A stretch of DNA of 64,000 bases from positions 42,504,295 to 42,568,294 of the forward strand of contig NC_133389.1 in the NCBI RefSeq assembly GCF_047511655.1, given 5' to 3'. Below are positions 54,601 through 64,000 of this stretch, in pieces; the stretch's first letter is position 1, and every line of letters starts with the position of its first letter. The notes beneath the pieces are model-generated. The model saw only the letters and a program-made list of their open reading frames with translations. It searched no databases and was not told where the DNA came from. Position numbers and translations under genes: made by a program. Origin of the DNA: Castor canadensis. Its lineage: Eukaryota > Chordata > Mammalia > Rodentia > Castoridae.

Positions 54601-57600
54601 TTATCCCTTGGAAAGTCTCCTATACTCTGTACATTGTTAGAAAACAACAACCCGCCTCTGAGATAAAAGTCCTTCCAGGAGTAGCAGTTCTCTCCTGCTC
54701 TGGGAACACGCTGGCAGAGTCTTCACAGAACAGAGCTCTGACTTGTAGAAAGCAAAACAATCTCAGAGAATAATAGCAGAGATTAACCATGTCCTTATAA
54801 TGCCTAAGGCCTATTCCTTTGTAATCACAAAATAGATTAGTATAATAGAAATAAGACATAAAATCACAGTCTTTCATAGCAAATTAAAGACTGGAGCTGC
54901 TAAGGGTAAAGGCCAGGAGGATTTCACTGCTATTACCTTTGCACTGCCCCATGATGGAATGATCATTCTCTGGCCCCCCGGAAACCTGGGAAACACGCTG
55001 CCAGTCAAGATCATCTTCTGAACTTTGGATCATACCACATACATTTTCCAGTTCAAAATTGCATGAGTCCATAAAAGTCAAGGAAGAGGCTACAAAAGGA
55101 AAAAAACAAAGATGACAACATGATAATTTAAGTAATAAAAACTGAGTTTATCATAGAAGTATAAGGAATGCCAGGCTGGCATTAAAGGAAACACCAAGTT
55201 CTTTCTGGGACATGATGACTTAAAGAACTCTCTTTATCAGCAGAAGCCCTACCATAAAACTGATAGATCTGTAGATCTGAAAAACAGCCTGTACCTAGTA
55301 TTTTTTCCAATTATTATTTGAAGGAACCTGAGTATGCATTGCTCTTTTCTTGTTCAAATCATTAAACCACAGCATGGATTACTTGATTCTATTTGTCTTA
55401 TAATTGTAGCCTTAATTTTAGCTGAAAAAGAGGTTGAATATCCACTGTTCATCTCTAAATTAGTAACAGCTTGTAAGATCTGCATTGGCTCAGTTTTACA
55501 AGGACTCAAGTTGTTTTTAAGATCTGAGGGCCAGACCTTGTGAGAAGAAAAATGCTGTGTCCAAGTTGTAGCTCAGTTGGCATCTGGTTGCTATTTTATT
55601 TTTTTAAATCAAACTTCTATAATCTCTGAAAAGCCAAACTGGCAAGACTTATCATTTTTTCCAATATGGCAGACAGAAATACCAGTCATGTGAAAGAAGC
55701 TGTCACATACAGCAGTTATACAGTCGATTCAACTTTAAGAGGTCATAGTCACTGAAATCCATTCGTTGGCCAATCACATCCTCAAAGTCCGAGATTCTCG
55801 TTACAATTGTTGGCTCCGTTCCATTTTGGAATGCAGTTTTACTGTAGTGCATTACAGAAGTGTAATCGTAGGGAACATTCAGGCTGTCTGATACTGTGTC
55901 ATTATACATGTTAAAGTTGTGCTCTCTGCCTAAATGGTACATAAAAGTCTTTAATTACTAAAAGTTCATAAAATTCAGCTTATCTTACTCTAAGCACTAG
56001 TAACTTGAAATGAAAAATATAATAAACTAGAGCAAACTACTATAACTGATCTACTGAATGTCAACTGTTTCACATATTCCTATCTTAGAGTATGACATTC
56101 ACACTTAAAACTGTGATACCAGCAGTCACACAAAACTTATCTAAAGTTTCATCATAACCAAAGTTGAAATATGAACATTTGGTCTAAGGCTCTAAGAACA
56201 GATAATAGAAAATGAGGCTCTAAAAAGTAGTGTTGAGCTGGTGTGGTGGTGCATGTGTATAAGCTCAGCACTTGGGAGGCAGAGGCAGTAGGATCACAAG
56301 TTCAACGCTAGCCTGGGCTACATAGGTAGTGAGACCAGACCCTATCTCAAAAATAAAACATAGTTTTGAAGCAATCAAGGTCATTGACTGGTGATGATGA
56401 AAATTTGAGGGCATCCACAGCAGAGGAAGATGAAAGTAAGAGGACTTTGGGAGAGGTAGTGAGGTGGGACCTGGGATTGGTAACAGAGACAAGTGTCCTT
56501 AGAAAGGATTGGCGAGTCAGGGAATTCATGGTTACTAGAATGTGTACAGATTTATTAAGTCATGATGGCTATTCTTAACAATAATGGATTGCATATTTCA
56601 AAATTGCTAAGAGTAATTTCAAATGTGTCACCACAAAGAATGTTAAGTAAGTGAGGTAATAGATAGGCTAATAAGTTTGCTTTAATCATTCTACATAATG
56701 TACATTTATCAAACACCATCTTATAGCCTACAACTTTATACAATTATTATTTTGTCAATTAAAAATATTCTTGTTTAAAACTAAAATGAATACATTTAGA
56801 GAAGAAACCAGTCTGCTTAGCCTCATACCAGTGGGTTAAAATCAGATGGTTTTGTGGACACAGTGAGGTATACCTGATCTCTAAAGATATTAATGTGTTA
56901 CAAAATGTAGGCTGAAAAAAAAAATGTAGGCTGAAGTATCTACCAAAAATAAAACTGGAAGTCATACAGAGAAAAATCATGAATTAAAGCTAAACACCTC
57001 TTATCTAGAAATCTTTAAGTTTGTTGCTATATAGCAGTATAACTAACTATAAATTTTTAATGTAACTGTACATTTCACTTCTTTTAATGTAGGATTTCCC
57101 AAACTAATTCAACCATAGATTTCTTCCCACTGGCCACCTGTGAACAACGTGGACTGGAACATGCTTTGAGAAATTTGTAGCTAAGGTACAATGCTAAGAT
57201 TCTGGGATACCAGCGCCGCAACAACTGATGAAGGTGTGTTAGCTTACCCCAAGTTAGAGGGTAAGTGAAGTAAGACATTAAAACCTCAGTTTTCACTAAT
57301 TAGCAGTTGACATAAACAGCAGGTGAAGACGTGCTTAGAAACTCAAGTCTCTAACTAAAAATGTAAGGAGTTATGAGACATATACCTGACTGAATTCTGT
57401 CCCAAACTATCATGACATAGTCGTCCCGATCAGAGCGTGACTGCTCGTGCCAGAACCCCAGTGCATGGAGGAATTCGTGTTGAACTGTTGCTATTCTGTC
57501 ACAGTTTGTTCCGATGGAAAGTTCTTGCTTCCCAAAATGCCTGTTTCCTACTGAAGACCAGCAGCTTATGGAGCGTTCACAGAAGGGAAAGAAGGTGTTA

Positions 57601-60600
57601 ACGATGATACACACTGAGGTCCAAGCAAAAGCTCCACTTTTAAGTCCACTCTGTTACCTACCTGATCCTTCCCTGTTATATCTGAGCATTGCATTTCTCT
57701 CATAACCCAAGTGAGACATGAAAAACCTTGCAGGCCAGATGACTTTTGGAGAACTTGTCCTAACACCATGTGTTAAATAGGAACAAATCATCCCCTGGTC
57801 AGCCTAGTCCTAGTTTTTCCTGGGAATTTCATCCTTGTTATGCTTATGTCCATTAACAAGGATTTTCCAGGGACAGCGACCACTCAGAACTGCTGAGTTC
57901 AAGCAAATGATAGTCACCTTCTTAACTCAAGTAATAAGAGTTGTTAAGTTAAATTTAAATACACACAGGTACATGCAAAGTAGAGGAGAATTACAAATGG
58001 GATGACATTCACAAGGTCGTTGAGTACATGACATGCATTTCCACTCATCTAATGTTAACATTGGTAGCCTGGTTGCATATACGAAAGCATTATTTTATTT
58101 TATTTTGGATGCACTAAAGAGTAGACTCAGGCCTCCAGCTTGCTAGGTATGCTCTCTACCACCATGAAAGCATTATTTTTATGACTAAAGACACTAGATC
58201 TAGCTGTCTTACTCTGCAACAAAAAGCAAAGGAAACTGTGTCCCCACCCTGAAGGGCAAGCTTGAACAATTGCCATGACATAATACCCTGGGCACAACAG
58301 TCGTCACCCAACTCTGACAACACTAACCCTTAAACCTACCCACTGCCCTTGAACACTAATACATAGTTAGGCTCTCCAGCCCAAGGCTTGAAGTCAATGC
58401 ATGTCTTTAGGCGATAGCGTTCAAATGCTTCGAGGATAACTCCTTTAGCATTCATTTCTAAAGGAAGAAAACAAACAAAAATATGTTTATTAAAATAATC
58501 ACTGTGGAAATCTACTATGCAAAATATTTCTTATCATGAATTAGTCCTTCGTGGTTGTTTAGTATTTTGTTTTTACAAAGCTCAGTATTCAATACCAATT
58601 AAGTGTTATGTACATGTATTTGATTTTTTCTTCATATCCCTTATTTTGTCTCAGATTTCTCTGGCACTCATTTGCGGGGCATTAATAAACAATATGAACA
58701 ATAAGACGGGCTTTTTAAATATTTTTTTGCAGTACTGAGGTTTGAACTCAGGGCCTACACCTTGAGCCACTCCACCAGCCCCTTTTTGTGAAGGGTTTTT
58801 TTGAGATAGGGTCTCTCAAACTTTTTGCCCGGCTGACTTTGAATCACAGTCCTCCTGATCTCTGCCTCCTGAGTAGCTAGGATTACAGGCATGAGCCACC
58901 AGTGCCAAAACAGACATTTTTTTACCATGGAAAACAATCACTGTCCCAGGTTTCATTGGAGAAGCTACCATATGCATTTAAACCATCACAGCAGGCTTTA
59001 ATCTAAGGACCTTGGGATGGGAGGGTCCCTAATACACAGAACTAGCATGAAAAGAAAAGATATTTCTATCAATATCTGCAAAGAATGCTTCCTAGGGAGA
59101 GCTTTTATGAGCTTTGCAACTAACTACAGAACAAAAATAGTAAAAACATGGCTTTGGAGGTAAAAATGATGGTAATAGATTGAACAGCTATGGAGCTTAA
59201 AGATGACAGAGGCATGAAAACAACAACATGGAAAAGAAGCTTTGAAGGCTACCTGGAGGAAGGAGCTGTATCAGACACACATGGAGAGACTGTCACCAGT
59301 GAGGTCAGATACTGCTGAAATAAAGGATGGTGGCCTGCCAAGAGGTGGGAGATAGGAGGGCAAAGTTGGAAATGCTTAGACTTTGGAGCCAAGACACACT
59401 AAGTTCTCCCCTATCTTCAGCACTTACTTTCAGCCTGCAGCCTTTGTCAATGTAATTAATCTTTTTTGTTATTTTTGAGACAGGATAGCCCAGGCTGGCC
59501 AGGAACTTACTATGTAGCCCAGGCTGGATTTGAACTTGTGATCCTCCTGCCTCAGCTTCCCAAGTGCTGGGATTTCAAGTGTGCACCACTGCACCCAGCA
59601 AATTAATCATTAGCTTAGGTGTTAAGTGAAGAAATAAAATTAACTTTGCAGGGATATTATGAAGATAAGAAGAGAAAATAAAGGTCAAGTTTCAAGTCAA
59701 ATTAGCATTTGTCAAATGTTCATTTTCTTCCTCCCTTCTTAAGTAGCTAGACATTCAAGGAAGATTACTTGGAATGTTTACATCTAGGTAGGATACCAAG
59801 AAAGGGCAGGATTCTCACAGGAGAAGCTCTCAAAAGCCACGAATCATAAGAAGCACTCAGAGTTCAATCTTTGCAATACCAAACAAGTGATGCCTGTTCA
59901 CTGCAAATTGATTAGAAAAGGTATCTGAACAAAAAGAAGAAAAATTTAAATCCTATTACCCAAGATTAATCAATCATCCTTACTTGTGTATTCATGCACA
60001 CATTTTTATTATGCAATGAATTCACACTCTACATAATATTTTATAAACTATTTTTCACTAAATACTGTATCATTAAAATCTTCCTTTATCATTAGGTATT
60101 GTTTTTACTTTTTTGAGGAGTTTGAACTCAGGGCCTCATGCTTGCTAGGCAGGCACTCACTCTACCATGTGAGTCACACTCCCATTCCTTTTCACTTTAT
60201 TTTTCTAATAGGGTCTCTATTACCGCCCTGGCCAGCCTGGACCACAACCCTCCTATTTATGCTTCCCACTTTCCATGTATTTCAGAAGACAGGTGTGCGA
60301 GACCACACCCAGCCTTTATTGGTTGAGATGAGGTGTCATAAACTCTTTTGTTCTGGCTGGCCTTGAGCCACAATACTCCTGAGTAACTAGGATTACAGGT
60401 GTGAGTCTCCACACTTGCTTGTCTTTACCATTTTAATATTCACATCATGGCTTTAATGTACATAAGCAACTTCTTGTCAAATATTTAAATTGTTTCAAAA
60501 TATTTTGTATTATAAATATCACATTTGGATCACTATTTCAAATCTAATGATTAAGGTAGATGATAACAACCATCCCACTACCACATCACTGTTTTAGAAC

Positions 60601-63458
60601 AGAATGTAAATCTAAGCCTTTTATCAAAGCTTATAGAGAATTTATACCCGTGTTGAATTATTTTGAGAAAAAATGAGGGAATGTATGTGAAAGTGTTGCA
60701 AACAGAATACATCTCTGAACTGGAGGTATGGCTCAAGTTTGCAAGCCTGAAGCCCTGAGTTCAAATCCCAGTCCCACCAAAAAACGAAAACCAAAACAAA
60801 ATAGGCCTCTGCCAAGATAGGATGTTCGTGAATGTAATCAAAGGTCTGTTCTGGAGGAACAAGAAGGAGGAGGGGGAGATGGAAAGAAAATGATGTGGGG
60901 CAGGTGAACAATACCAAAATACATTGTATCTATGTATGAAGATGGCACAGGGCAATCTGTTGAAAGCTGTTGAAAAATAGAGTGTGGGCGAAGGGTGGGG
61001 GGGAGAGTAACAAAACAATTGTTCCAAAACAGTTCTTTCAAAACAATTGTTCCAAGCTGAGTTCCATTCTTGGCCAATCTCCCACTCAGCACAATCTTCC
61101 TGAATCACTCAATCAGGTCCAGTTGTCTGTGGAGTACCAATTATATGTAAGACAATCTGAGACCTGTTCATTCACACCTATGGCTTCCATCATCTCCACC
61201 CCAATAATGCCCAAATATTTCACTATCTTGAATGACCATACCATATATCAACTACAGTGATGCTGACGTGACTTAAATTGTACACACCAGCAACTAACTT
61301 CCACCATACTTCTCTATCCTAACCTCTTTAAGATATATTCCCCATTCTTGTTAAAGTCACTGCCATCTACCCAATCACCCAAGACCAAATCCTGGGCACT
61401 GGATCTGTTTACCAAACTCACCTTCTTTTTAACTCTTATAGTAATCACAAAATATAACAATTGCCTCATAAATCTCTTTAAATTTATACACTCTTGTCTA
61501 TCCTACCTGAGAGAGACTTGTTTCCAGGCCTCTTTATTCCGTCCCTGAATTTCTTCAACAGTCTTCTACTTCACCTCCTTACTGTTTTTTGCCCCAGAAA
61601 TAACACATCTTCTAGATTGCAACCAGTGTGTTTATTCTAAAATGCAATTATAACTTCCTCACTTCCACAATAAGATGGGCTTTTTTTGGCAGTACTGGGA
61701 TTTGAACCCATAGTTTCATGCTTGCTAGGCAGGAACTCTACCACTTGAGCCACTCCACCAGCCCTGTTTTTGAATTGGGTATTTTCAAAATAGGGTCTCA
61801 TGAACTATTTGGCTAGGCTGGCCTTGAACCTCAATCTTCCTGATCTCTGTCTCCTGAATAGCTAGGATTACAGGTGTGAGCCACCAGCGCTCAGCTCTAC
61901 ATTACTCCCAGGATATATGTATACATATACATATGTATATATATATATATAATTGTCTAATATGGAAAATACTCGAGTTCTTCCCAATCTGGGTCAAACC
62001 TACCTGTTCAAACAGCATTAGCTACCCATTCCCAATCTAAATTTCAGATAGGATTTTTCTCCCTTCCCTATGCCTTTGCACACAGTGGCCCATGTGCCTA
62101 AAGCACCCTTCTCCTGCCAAGGCTACACTAGGCCATATAGTGCCTTTGTGCCAACTGGAAAGAGACACCTCATCTGAGCAAGTGCAACGCTGCAAGCACT
62201 GCAGCCAAATGCATGAACAGCATGCTCAGACACAAAAACAAATGGCCTTTGGGAAACAGAAGCAGACCTGGGATCAGCCTCACTTGTGTCGCTTCCCAAG
62301 CATCTAGAGATGGTGTACAACTTGTACAACTTTCATGACAGCCCTGCTGCATGGTGTCACCTGTTCCCTCATGCATACACCTTTATATTTAAATGGACTT
62401 AAATGCCCCTCCAATGCGCTCTCATTAGCTCTTTGAATGTATTTCTAAACATGTTTGTTACATTCTATTCAACTCAGTTTTGGTTTGGATGAGTCTCTAC
62501 TGAAATGCATGATCTTCAGGAAAACGTCATTTTCCCCCAAACAGCATTTCCCAAACTAATATGGGTCAGTGACGTTACAGTCAATAGTCCATGGGTAAAA
62601 TGAGGACCATGTTTAGAACTTTTCATCACAACTAAATTTCTTCTACACAAAAAGCTCTCTTACAAGACATAGTGATGCACGCTTATAATCTCAGCTACTC
62701 AGGAACTGGAGGCAGGAGAATCTCAAGTTCAAAGTTAGCAAGACCCTATCTCAAAAAAATTTATACACACACAAGGGCTGAGAGCATGGCTCAGTGGTAA
62801 AGCACTAAGTCCTAGATTCAGTCTTTATACCAAAAAATCCTTAGCTTTTGGATTAGACTCTTCTGAGATTTTAGTAGTTCAATACTCATTTACATAATTA
62901 TTTTATGAAAAGATAATGATAACAGATAGTGGGTTCCTGTTGTTAAATTCCTGACTTGGCAAAATAAAATGTTGTCAAAATAATCCAGTCTGTATAATTT
63001 TGTTGATTATTTCTTTTTATGTTTCTTACCCATATTTAAAACCTGAATACAAGGGAAACCCTTGCTTTAAAATAAAGAGCAGCTCCCTAATCTTTATGCT
63101 GATAGCATATAATACAAAGTAAGCTGTCCATAAATGTTGGTTGAATTGATCTTTATATTGATCAAAATCCCGGAAAATATTCAGGAAGAATCATTCAAGA
63201 TCTTTTAATTGTTCATTTGATTATTTTTTTTCTTCAGTATATGTACACAGTCATACAGAGGAACAAAGAAACAAAACCTTAAATACCCAAGACCCAAGAC
63301 CACTCTTGTAAACACTGTGATTGCCCATATTCACTCAGGAACATACAGTAGTTTTGGATACGCCAAGGTGAGTACTAACCCAAAGTATCATCTAGAACGT
63401 ATGGAATGGTATGAGGCCATCTATAATTATCTCCAATGATGGAATTTCTATCTTGTGC
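45411..63458 (-). CDS. MEP1B: Meprin A subunit beta, ten 3' coding exons (5' part outside window)
   Basis: Astacin-family zinc metalloendopeptidase, a type I membrane protein of intestinal and kidney brush border that cleaves peptides and matrix and cell-surface proteins, preferring acidic residues near the cut. Exons in transcript order: 63380-63458, 58340-58457, 57386-57564, 55711-55929, 54937-55089, 52180-52395, 49296-49739, 47571-47750, 46275-46401, 45411-45624. They join to 1929 nt with no stop before the last codon, giving 642 residues. Visible residue numbers plus 57 match human numbering: R4-N5 (activation cleavage), zinc site H95, E96, H99, H105, Met-turn M152. Domain order is propeptide end, astacin (about 5-198), MAM (about 201-365), MATH (about 366-530), EGF-like (551-586), transmembrane (about 596-620), short basic tail. 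No damage is visible, so it is probably functional. About 57 N-terminal residues lie right of the window. Confidence 0.97.
46275..46401 (-). CDS. MEP1B: MEP1B exon: linker and first half of EGF-like domain
   Basis: Encodes residues 530-571. A Ser/Thr/Pro-rich linker ([20 protein letters not shown]) is the stalk-like part. EGF cysteines C551, C556, C562 and C571 follow. Acceptor CTTAG|ACATATC, donor TGCAG|GTAAGG. Confidence 0.94.
47571..47750 (-). CDS. MEP1B: MEP1B exon: MATH domain C-terminal part
   Basis: Encodes residues 470-529, beginning [14 protein letters not shown] and continuing [20 protein letters not shown] to TME. This is the end of the MATH domain. Acceptor TTCAG|ATAATGG, donor GGAAG|GTATG. 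The frame agrees with both neighbours. Confidence 0.95.
48350..48552 (+). repeat. B1 plus ID composite SINE in MEP1B intron
   Basis: GGCTCATGTATGTAATCCTA, TCGGGAGGCAGAGATCAGGA, then CCTGAGTTCAAACCCTAGTA. Confidence 0.9.
48905..49032 (-). repeat. MIR fragment (minus) in MEP1B intron
   Basis: TTTTATAGCTGAAGACAGTG, GGTCACATAGGTAACAAGAA and GGATTTGAATCCAAGC in reversed MIR order. Confidence 0.75.
49296..49739 (-). CDS. MEP1B: MEP1B exon: MAM end and most of MATH domain
   Basis: The largest exon, encoding residues 322-469. It begins [12 protein letters not shown] (MAM C-terminus, ending [16 protein letters not shown]) and runs on into the MATH/TRAF-like domain ([40 protein letters not shown]). 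Acceptor TGCAG|AAATACCC. The donor GATG|GTTTGTGA departs strongly from the consensus after GT, but using it keeps the reading frame and gives the expected DDGN-like joint. Confidence 0.95.
50512..50695 (+). repeat. B1 plus ID composite SINE in MEP1B intron
   Basis: AGTGGCTCATGCCTGTAATC, CAGCCTGGGCAAAATAACCA and AACAAAGCCCTGAGTTTA. Confidence 0.9.
50938..51008 (-). repeat. ID-like SINE fragment (minus)
   Basis: GACTGGGGTTTGAACTCAGG and CTCCAGTCCCTA, a reversed tRNA-like part without a B1 part. Confidence 0.8.
51095..51245. repeat. AT-rich low-complexity tract in MEP1B intron
   Basis: Repeated ATATAT, TAATAC and ATACAT words over about 150 bp. Confidence 0.8.
51277..51347 (+). repeat. ID-like SINE in MEP1B intron
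   Basis: GGGCTACGGATGTGCCTGGA ending CCTGAGTTCAAACCCCAGTA. Confidence 0.85.
52180..52395 (-). CDS. MEP1B: MEP1B exon: MAM domain middle
   Basis: Encodes residues 250-321, including [14 protein letters not shown], the core text [16 protein letters not shown], and [15 protein letters not shown]. The splice acceptor is AACAG|GTTCTGG and the donor is TAAAG|GTATAAT. Confidence 0.95.
53172..53508 (+). repeat. Long B1 plus ID composite SINE in MEP1B intron
   Basis: B1 part (GAGGCCAGCCTGGGCAAAAA), a middle part (CTAGGTGTGGTAGTACACAT) and an ID part (GCACAAAGCCCTGAATCC). It appears to hold two B1-like units before the ID body. Confidence 0.8.
53708..54060 (+). mobile_element. MEP1B: MaLR-like LTR in MEP1B intron
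   Basis: Ends with CAATCTCAGGTACTCAGTTA and AGAAGACAAAACAAGTAGGA, like the MST/MLT1 LTR 3' end. The body has the CACCATGTGATGCCC part. It is antisense to MEP1B, in the intron between the 54937-55089 and 52180-52395 exons. Confidence 0.6.
54937..55089 (-). CDS. MEP1B: MEP1B exon: start of MAM domain
   Basis: Encodes residues 199-249 ([20 protein letters not shown] and onward to MGQCK). The Cys pair and the FE-x-x-x-CGM pattern mark the beginning of a MAM domain, which in meprins helps folding and dimerisation. Acceptor TGTAG|CCTCTT, donor CAAAG|GTAATAG. Confidence 0.95.
55711..55929 (-). CDS. MEP1B: MEP1B exon: astacin C-terminal part with Met-turn
   Basis: Encodes residues 126-198, from [11 protein letters not shown] through [13 protein letters not shown]. 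The Met-turn SVMHY (plus positions 55844-55858; M152 and Tyr switch Y154) shapes the zinc site floor. Acceptor TTTAG|GCAGAG, donor CTGCT|GTATGTG. The split codon with the next exon gives Ser. Confidence 0.96.
56230..56362 (+). repeat. B1-like SINE in MEP1B intron
   Basis: GCTGGTGTGGTGGTGCATGT, CACTTGGGAGGCAGAGGCAG and GCCTGGGCTACATAGG. Confidence 0.93.
57386..57564 (-). CDS. MEP1B: MEP1B exon: astacin zinc-binding active site
   Basis: Encodes residues 66-125. It contains the astacin signature [13 protein letters not shown] (plus-strand positions 57441-57479). Zinc ligands are H95, H99 and H105, and the catalytic base is E96 (human E153). All are intact. Acceptor ATAAG|CTGCTGG after a pyrimidine-rich tract. 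Donor TCAG|GTATATG. Flanking residues CWSSVGN and SRSDRDDYV are typical of meprin beta rather than meprin alpha. Confidence 0.97.
57441..57479 (-). other. MEP1B: Astacin zinc-binding motif HExxHxxGxxHE
   Basis: The 13-residue stretch [13 protein letters not shown] fits the astacin/metzincin consensus exactly, with three His zinc ligands and the catalytic Glu all present. Confidence 0.97.
58098..58168 (-). repeat. ID-like SINE fragment (minus)
   Basis: AGACTCAGGCCTCCAGCTTG and CTAGGTATGCTCTCTACCAC, a diverged reversed tRNA-like part. Confidence 0.6.
58340..58457 (-). CDS. MEP1B: MEP1B exon: astacin domain N-terminal part
   Basis: Encodes residues 27-65 ([20 protein letters not shown] and onward through [18 protein letters not shown]). 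The text is typical of the astacin fold before the active-site helix and includes the first cysteine of the domain. Acceptor TTTAG|AAATG, donor AGTGG|GTAGG. The split glycine codon 66 is completed by the next exon. Confidence 0.94.
58715..58913 (-). repeat. ID plus B1 composite SINE (minus) in MEP1B intron
   Basis: GCAGTACTGAGGTTTGAACT, CTTGAGCCACTCCACCAGCC and GTAGCTAGGATTACAGGCAT. Confidence 0.92.
59463..59602 (-). repeat. B1-like SINE (minus) in MEP1B intron
   Basis: TTTTTGAGACAGGATAGCCC, ATGTAGCCCAGGCTGGATTT and CCAAGTGCTGGGATTTCAAG. Confidence 0.93.
60105..60415 (-). repeat. ID plus B1 composite SINE (minus) in MEP1B intron
   Basis: TTTGAACTCAGGGCCTCATG, TAGGCAGGCACTCACTCTAC, AATAGGGTCTCTATTACC and TAGGATTACAGGTGTGAGTC. 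Confidence 0.9.
60713..60796 (+). repeat. ID-like SINE in MEP1B intron
   Basis: CTGAACTGGAGGTATGGCTC to CCTGAGTTCAAATCCCAGTC and an A-rich tail. Confidence 0.85.
61680..61898 (-). repeat. ID plus B1 composite SINE (minus) in MEP1B intron
   Basis: GCAGTACTGGGATTTGAACC, TGCTAGGCAGGAACTCTACC and TAGCTAGGATTACAGGTGTG. Confidence 0.93.
61912..61955. repeat. (TA/CATA)n simple repeat in MEP1B intron
   Basis: Short run of ATATGTATACATATACATAT and a TA dinucleotide array. Confidence 0.9.
62665..62840 (+). repeat. B1 plus ID composite SINE in MEP1B intron
   Basis: AGTGATGCACGCTTATAATC, GGAGGCAGGAGAATCTCAAG and GGCTCAGTGGTAAAGCACTA. Confidence 0.88.
63380..63458 (-). CDS. MEP1B: MEP1B exon: propeptide end and activation site
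   Basis: Encodes visible residues 1-26, beginning [15 protein letters not shown]. The R4-N5 bond is the trypsin-type activation site (human R61-N62), after which the mature astacin domain starts. The acceptor follows a T-rich tract ending GACAG. The donor reads TTTGG|GTTAGT. The exon ends one base into a codon that is completed by the next exon to give Glu. The first codon GCA is complete, so the upstream intron is phase 0. Confidence 0.93.
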
Positions 63459-64000
63459 CTGTCAAAAAAATATAAATGTGAAAGGCTAGATGAATGCATT
63501 AGGTAAAAAACAAACAACAGTTCTTCTGGAAATAATTGAAGTTTAATGCTGTCCCAGCTAGCCCAAATGAACTGTGGGTATTCCCCAACTTTTATCACAA
63601 TATGATAAAGTTTCTAGGAAGAAAAGACTAATTTCTATCATTGATTTTGTTGATAAATGTGAAGAAGAAATAATTTTAAAAATGATTGTTGGAAGCTAAA
63701 CTATAAATATTAGTAGACTTTTAGAGATTAAAAACACTAAATATTAAAAATATACAAGAATAAAGTTATAGCAAAACTTAAAAAATCTGGATCGCACAGT
63801 ATCATCAAAGTGTGACACGAGCTGGGATAAAGCTTTCAAATGTTTTAAGGATTTTAAATTTTATAGTGGAAAAATGAGTAATGTTTCATTAATGTATCCA
63901 TCTAGGCAACACAATAAATTTCATCCTAGAGAATAGGAAACACTTAGTAATAAGCATACCAAGGTCTCTACCTTCATGGAGCTTAAATATAATGGGGAGA

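Overview
This is a vertebrate, specifically rodent, nuclear genomic window. It is AT-rich, dense in SINEs and L1 elements, and holds a single intron-split protein gene. Many SINEs end in a tRNA-like body with the wording CTGAGTTCAAACCCCAGTAC followed by an A-rich tail, often fused to a B1-like (7SL-derived) part. This ID plus B1 composite style fits a squirrel-related or beaver-like rodent. A beaver (Castor)-type genome is my best guess from memory of that SINE wording, at moderate confidence.

Right third (about 45.4-63.5 kb): the minus strand carries ten coding exons of meprin A subunit beta (MEP1B), a membrane-anchored astacin metalloprotease. The exons join in one open frame (1929 nt, 642 codons plus stop) with AG/GT borders and matching phases at every internal junction. 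They cover the activation site, astacin domain, MAM, MATH (TRAF-like), EGF-like, transmembrane segment and cytoplasmic tail. The 5' exons (signal peptide and start of the propeptide, about 57 residues) lie beyond the right edge. Introns hold SINEs, MIRs and a MaLR LTR.

Middle (about 22.2-33 kb): an almost full-length but dead L1 (plus strand) carries two solo ERV LTRs, one in its 5' region and one in ORF2. Directly behind its 3' end lies a decayed, intronless copy of GOLGA2 (golgin GM130). It has a lost start codon, nonsense codons, frameshifts, two large internal deletions and a 3'UTR-like tail.

Left part (1-22 kb) and 33-45 kb: no gene was recognised. These stretches hold 3' fragments of L1 (one with a tandemly doubled 3'UTR), a terminal-inverted-repeat DNA transposon interrupted by two SINEs, MaLR LTRs, MIR and L2 relics, a long CA microsatellite beside a 26-bp minisatellite, and a 29-bp tandem repeat. 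In human, MEP1B is followed by the convergent gene GAREM1. No GAREM1 exon was recognised here, so 1-45 kb is probably intergenic.

I found no CRISPR array, operon, bacterial element or clearly new biological system. The most informative items are the complete MEP1B 3' exon chain, the GOLGA2 retrocopy next to the L1, and the nested repeat structures.
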